From: Streptomyces sp. MNU76
GTDB taxonomy: Bacteria; Actinomycetota; Actinomycetes; Streptomycetales; Streptomycetaceae
DNA: 64,000 nt
Direction of reading: 5' to 3'
NCBI RefSeq assembly: GCF_020982545.1
Contig: NZ_JAJKLK010000024.1
Coordinates: 372,001-436,000, forward strand
Shown here: positions 61,446 to 64,000 of the stretch, one piece after another
How the letters are laid out: the number at the start of each line of letters is the position of its first letter
How positions within the stretch are numbered: position 1 is the first letter of the stretch
Position numbers and translations under genes: made by a program
The notes under the pieces: generated by a model
The model's input: only the letters and a program-made list of their open reading frames with translations
What the model was told of the DNA's origin: nothing
The model's database searches: none

Positions 61446-62558
61446 TCAGACCGCCGCGGGCAGATGGACCTCGAACCGGCATCCGCCCGGCACGTTGGAC
61501 ACGGCCGCGTGCCCCTGGTGGGCCTCGACGATGCCGCGCACGATGGCCAGCCCCAGTCCGGCTCCGGCGGGCGGGGTCCGGGCGTGGGTGCCGCGCCACC
61601 CGGTGTCGAAGACCCGGGGCAGGTCCTCGGGGGCGATGCCGCCACAGCCGTCGGTCACTGCCAGTACGACACGGTCGGCCTCCCGGCGTGCGGAGATCGC
61701 CACGGTGCCGTCGGCCGGAGTGCGGCGGATGGCGTTGACGAGCAGGTTCACCAGGACACGGGACATCTCGCGCCCGTCGACCTCGACGGGCACCTGCTCC
61801 ACCCCGGCGCCCACCAGGCGTACCCCGTGCTCCCTTGCCAGGGCGTCGGTACCCGCGATGGCGTCGCCGACCAGGTCGTAGACCGACATGCGGGTCGGGG
61901 CCAGGGCGAGGACACCGGCCTGGATCCGTGACAGTTCGAAGAGGTCGCTGACCATCGCGCTCATCCTCCCGACCTCGGTGCGGATGCGGCTGTGGTAGAC
62001 GTGCGGGTCGTCGACCATGCCGTCCTCCAGGGCCTCGGTCATCGCCTGGAGTCCGGCCAGCGGCGTGCGCAGGTCGTGGGAGATCCAGGCCACCAGCTCA
62101 CGGCGGGAGGCCTCCAGGGCCTGCTCGCGCTCCCGGGAAGCGGCCAGCCTGGCGCTGGTCGAGGCCAGCTGACGGCTCAGCTGGGCGAGTTCGGCGGTGA
62201 GCGCGGTGGTGGGCGGGACGAAACTGCCGTCGTCACCGAGGGCACGGGTGGCCTCGGCGAGGGCCCTGCTTCCCCGGACGACACGGCGGCCCAGCAGCAG
62301 GGCGACGGCGAAGGAGGCGACGGCGGCCATGAGGCACACCATCGTCACCACCCACAGGTCGTGCTCCGACAGGAGCATCGCCCAGGACACCAGCATCGTT
62401 CCGGCGAGCATCGCGGCGACCGTGACGGCCGCGACGACGGCCAGGGACAACGCGACCGACCGGTCGCGGAGCAGCCGCAGGGCCGCCGCACCGGTCAGCC
62501 CCGCGGCCGCCGCACCGACGGCCGCGTAGAGGGCGATGAGCAGCGTGTCACCGACCAT
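61446..62558 (-). CDS. sensor histidine kinase
   Basis: 370 residues, overlapping the upstream response regulator by 11 nt. Two membrane segments (about 8-26 and 45-75) with a very short external loop, HAMP-like linker, H-box VAWISHDLRTPLAGLQAM, N-box RVLVNLLVNAIRRTPADG, and G boxes TDGCGGIAPEDL and AGAGLGLAIVRGIVEAHQG. The small sensor suggests membrane or lipid signals. Cognate regulator is at 62548-63282. Confidence 0.93.
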   Translation of the reverse strand: MVGDTLLIALYAAVGAAAAGLTGAAALRLLRDRSVALSLAVVAAVTVAAMLAGTMLVSWAMLLSEHDLWVVTMVCLMAAVASFAVALLLGRRVVRGSRALAEATRALGDDGSFVPPTTALTAELAQLSRQLASTSARLAASREREQALEASRRELVAWISHDLRTPLAGLQAMTEALEDGMVDDPHVYHSRIRTEVGRMSAMVSDLFELSRIQAGVLALAPTRMSVYDLVGDAIAGTDALAREHGVRLVGAGVEQVPVEVDGREMSRVLVNLLVNAIRRTPADGTVAISARREADRVVLAVTDGCGGIAPEDLPRVFDTGWRGTHARTPPAGAGLGLAIVRGIVEAHQGHAAVSNVPGGCRFEVHLPAAV

Positions 62559-63282
62559 CGTCGGCTCCTCTCCCGTGCGTACCGTCCGACGGGAGAGGGT
62601 CGAAACGGTAACCGACCCCCCAGACGGTACTGATCAGATGAGGTCTGGCAGGGTCGTCCTCGACCTTCTCCCGCAGCCTCCGGACGTGGACCGTCACAGT
62701 CGACAGGTCACCGAACTCCCAGCCCCAGACCTGGAGCATGAGTTCCTCCCGGCTCGTCGCCCGGCCGGGGTTGCGCAGGAAGAACTCCAGCAGATCGAAC
62801 TCCCTCGTCGTGAGGGCCAGTTCGCGGCCACTGCGCATGGCGCGTCGGGCGGTGGGATCCAAGGCGAGCGGGCCGCTGCGCAGCCAGGGCTCCGCGGGCA
62901 CGGTCGGGGCGGTGGCCAGGGATCCGGCGCGGCGGAGCACCGACTCCACGCGCAACACCAGCTCGCGCGGACTGAAGGGCTTGGTGACGTAGTCGTCCGC
63001 TCCGACCTCCAAGCCGAGAATGCGATCCTCCTCGTCCCCGCGCGCGGTCAGCATGATCACCGGCAGCGGTCCGTGCTCGCGAATCCGGCGGCACACCTCC
63101 AGCCCGTCCATTCCCGGCAGCATCAGGTCCAGCACCACCAGGTCGGGCGGCCGGGAGGCTGCCGTCGACACGGCGCTGGGACCGTCGGCGGCGACGTCGA
63201 CCGAGAAGCCCGCCCGCTGCAGATACCCCGCGACGACTTCGGAGACAGTGGGATCGTCGTCCACGACAAGTACGCGTTTCAC
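62548..63282 (-). CDS. OmpR-family response regulator
   Basis: 244 residues from GTG 63282. Receiver: KRVLVVDDDPTVSEVV, DLVVLDLMLPGMDG with the phospho-Asp, MLTARGDEED, DDYVTKPFSPRELV. Winged helix: ELALTTREFDLLEFFLRNP, TVTVHVRRLREKVE, STVWGVGYRF. OmpR/PhoB proteins bind direct repeats spaced 11 bp, which matches the CTKACG-N5-CTKACG boxes found in this region, including one in its own promoter. Likely activator of the envelope-glycosylation module. Confidence 0.93.
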   Translation of the reverse strand: MKRVLVVDDDPTVSEVVAGYLQRAGFSVDVAADGPSAVSTAASRPPDLVVLDLMLPGMDGLEVCRRIREHGPLPVIMLTARGDEEDRILGLEVGADDYVTKPFSPRELVLRVESVLRRAGSLATAPTVPAEPWLRSGPLALDPTARRAMRSGRELALTTREFDLLEFFLRNPGRATSREELMLQVWGWEFGDLSTVTVHVRRLREKVEDDPARPHLISTVWGVGYRFDPLPSDGTHGRGADDGR

Positions 63283-63288
63283 ACGAGT

Positions 63289-63375
63289 GAGTCTCGCACC
63301 GGCGTTCCGTCCCCCACCGGGGCGGTGGGGGACGTCAGCGATCCGTAAGGAACGGCGACGTCAGCGATCCGTAAG
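63289..63375 (-). promoter_or_regulatory. autoregulatory promoter with two response-regulator boxes
   Basis: Two identical boxes CTTACG-GATCG-CTGACG (63349-63333 and 63375-63359), 26 nt apart. The nearer starts 67 nt before GTG 63282; the weak -10 AGACTC (63294-63289) has the same 12-nt distance to the start as the other promoters. Confidence 0.6.
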
Positions 63376-63421
63376 GATGCCAAGTCCCTTATGTCCGCTC
63401 TGCGTTCGTAGGCTCAGTGGG

Positions 63422-64000
63422 GTGATCGAGACAACTCCTCTCTCCGTGGACGTCGTGCTGCCCTGCCTCGACGAGGCCGAAGCCCTGCCCTGGGTGCTGC
63501 ACCGCATCCCGCCCGGCTGGCGCGCGATCGTCGTCGACAACGGCTCCACCGACGGTTCCCCCGACATCGCCCGCGATCTCGGGGCGCATGTGGTCCACGA
63601 GCCCCGCCGCGGCTTCGGTGCCGCCTGTCACGCGGGGCTCACCGCTGCCACGGCCGACGTGGTCTGCTTCTGCGACTGCGACGCCTCCCTCGACCCCCGT
63701 CTGTTGCCGGCTGTCGCCGGACCCGTCCTCAACGGCTCCGCCGACCTGGCCATGTGCCGACGTCGGCCCACAACACTCGGGGCTTGGCCCCCGCACGCCC
63801 GGCTCGCCAATCTCGAACTGGCTCGGCTGGTCCGTCGTCGTACCGGTCTGCCCTTGCGTGACCTGGGTCCGATGCGCGCGGCTCGCCGCGAAGCGCTGCT
63901 GGGCCTGGGCCTGAGCGATCGGCGCTCCGGCTACCCGCTGCAGATGCTCGTCCGTGCCGCCGACGCCGGCTGGCGCATCCAGGAGACGGACGTGCCGTAC
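63422..64000 (+). CDS. GT2-family glycosyltransferase, 5' part
   Basis: First 193 residues, running off the window edge. GTG 63422 gives ETTPLSVDVVLPCLDEAEA, WRAIVVDNGSTDGSPDIA (nucleotide-binding), VVHEPRRGFGAACHAGLTA and VCFCDCDASLDPRLLP with the DxD-like metal site. GT-A fold, as in dolichyl-phosphate or polyprenyl-sugar synthases. It follows the two-component genes across the boxed intergenic region. A weak TAGGCT hexamer (63409-63414), 13 nt before the GTG, points to a leaderless message. Confidence 0.9.
   Translation, partial: MIETTPLSVDVVLPCLDEAEALPWVLHRIPPGWRAIVVDNGSTDGSPDIARDLGAHVVHEPRRGFGAACHAGLTAATADVVCFCDCDASLDPRLLPAVAGPVLNGSADLAMCRRRPTTLGAWPPHARLANLELARLVRRRTGLPLRDLGPMRAARREALLGLGLSDRRSGYPLQMLVRAADAGWRIQETDVPY

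Overview
The window looks like a chromosomal segment of a Streptomyces-type actinomycete. It is very GC-rich with G/C-biased third codon positions, has many GTG (and some TTG) starts with AGGAG-type ribosome sites, and carries a complete ergothioneine operon, a sigma-R-type promoter in front of a thioredoxin gene and large secreted multi-domain carbohydrases. The genus is inferred; no rRNA, tRNA or CRISPR array was seen.

Layout. 1-2042: end of an ornithine-lipid-type acyltransferase pair and a flavin monooxygenase. 2287-8690: a 1732-residue secreted enzyme with two GH43 domains, then a double-GNAT gene. 8929-14034: ApbE, a tandem FMN-binding protein and a ferric-reductase-like membrane protein, divergent from a two-component system, which suggests flavin-based electron transfer. 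14315-15784: secreted DUF1996 protein. 16032-23772: a decayed catabolic region with an alcohol dehydrogenase remnant, SDR, a response-regulator/SDR chimera, a Baeyer-Villiger-type monooxygenase, SMP-30 protein joined to a truncated LysR, GntR, truncated PIG-L joined to a truncated esterase, and MarR, linked by repeated MarR-type operators. 23885-25851: NDH-2-like reductase, HAD phosphatase, dodecin. 26152-30537: egtA-egtB-egtC-egtD operon with stop/start overlaps. 30845-36376: PARG, MazF-like protein, flotillin with NfeD-like partner, amidase and PucR-type regulator. 36919-39973: LacI regulator, thioredoxin, disulfide-type oxidoreductase. 40402-44999: promoter, AbfB remnant, GH127 and GH27 enzymes, fitting plant arabinan/galactan use together with the GH43 enzyme. 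45198-49543: deformylase, PepSY protein, two MarR-like regulators, pirin. 49646-50588: an IS5-family element. 51568-55132: TlpA/CcdA thiol pair and a membrane pseudokinase.

55929-64000 appears to be a cell-envelope module: GT-C-like membrane protein, haem/molybdopterin oxidoreductase, two small membrane proteins, epimerase, two-component system and GT2 glycosyltransferase. Four transcription units in it share a direct-repeat box, CTKACG-N5-CTKACG in three and with one variant half-site in the fourth. The box begins exactly 67 nt before each start codon and a -10-like hexamer begins exactly 12 nt before it. This predicts leaderless promoters controlled by the local response regulator, and it is the most striking signal in the window.

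At least five otherwise intact genes are broken by one-base length changes in C/G runs (1960-1968, 8210-8213, 17918-17924, 35835-35840, 54607-54610). These may be sequencing errors, so the affected genes are described across the shift.
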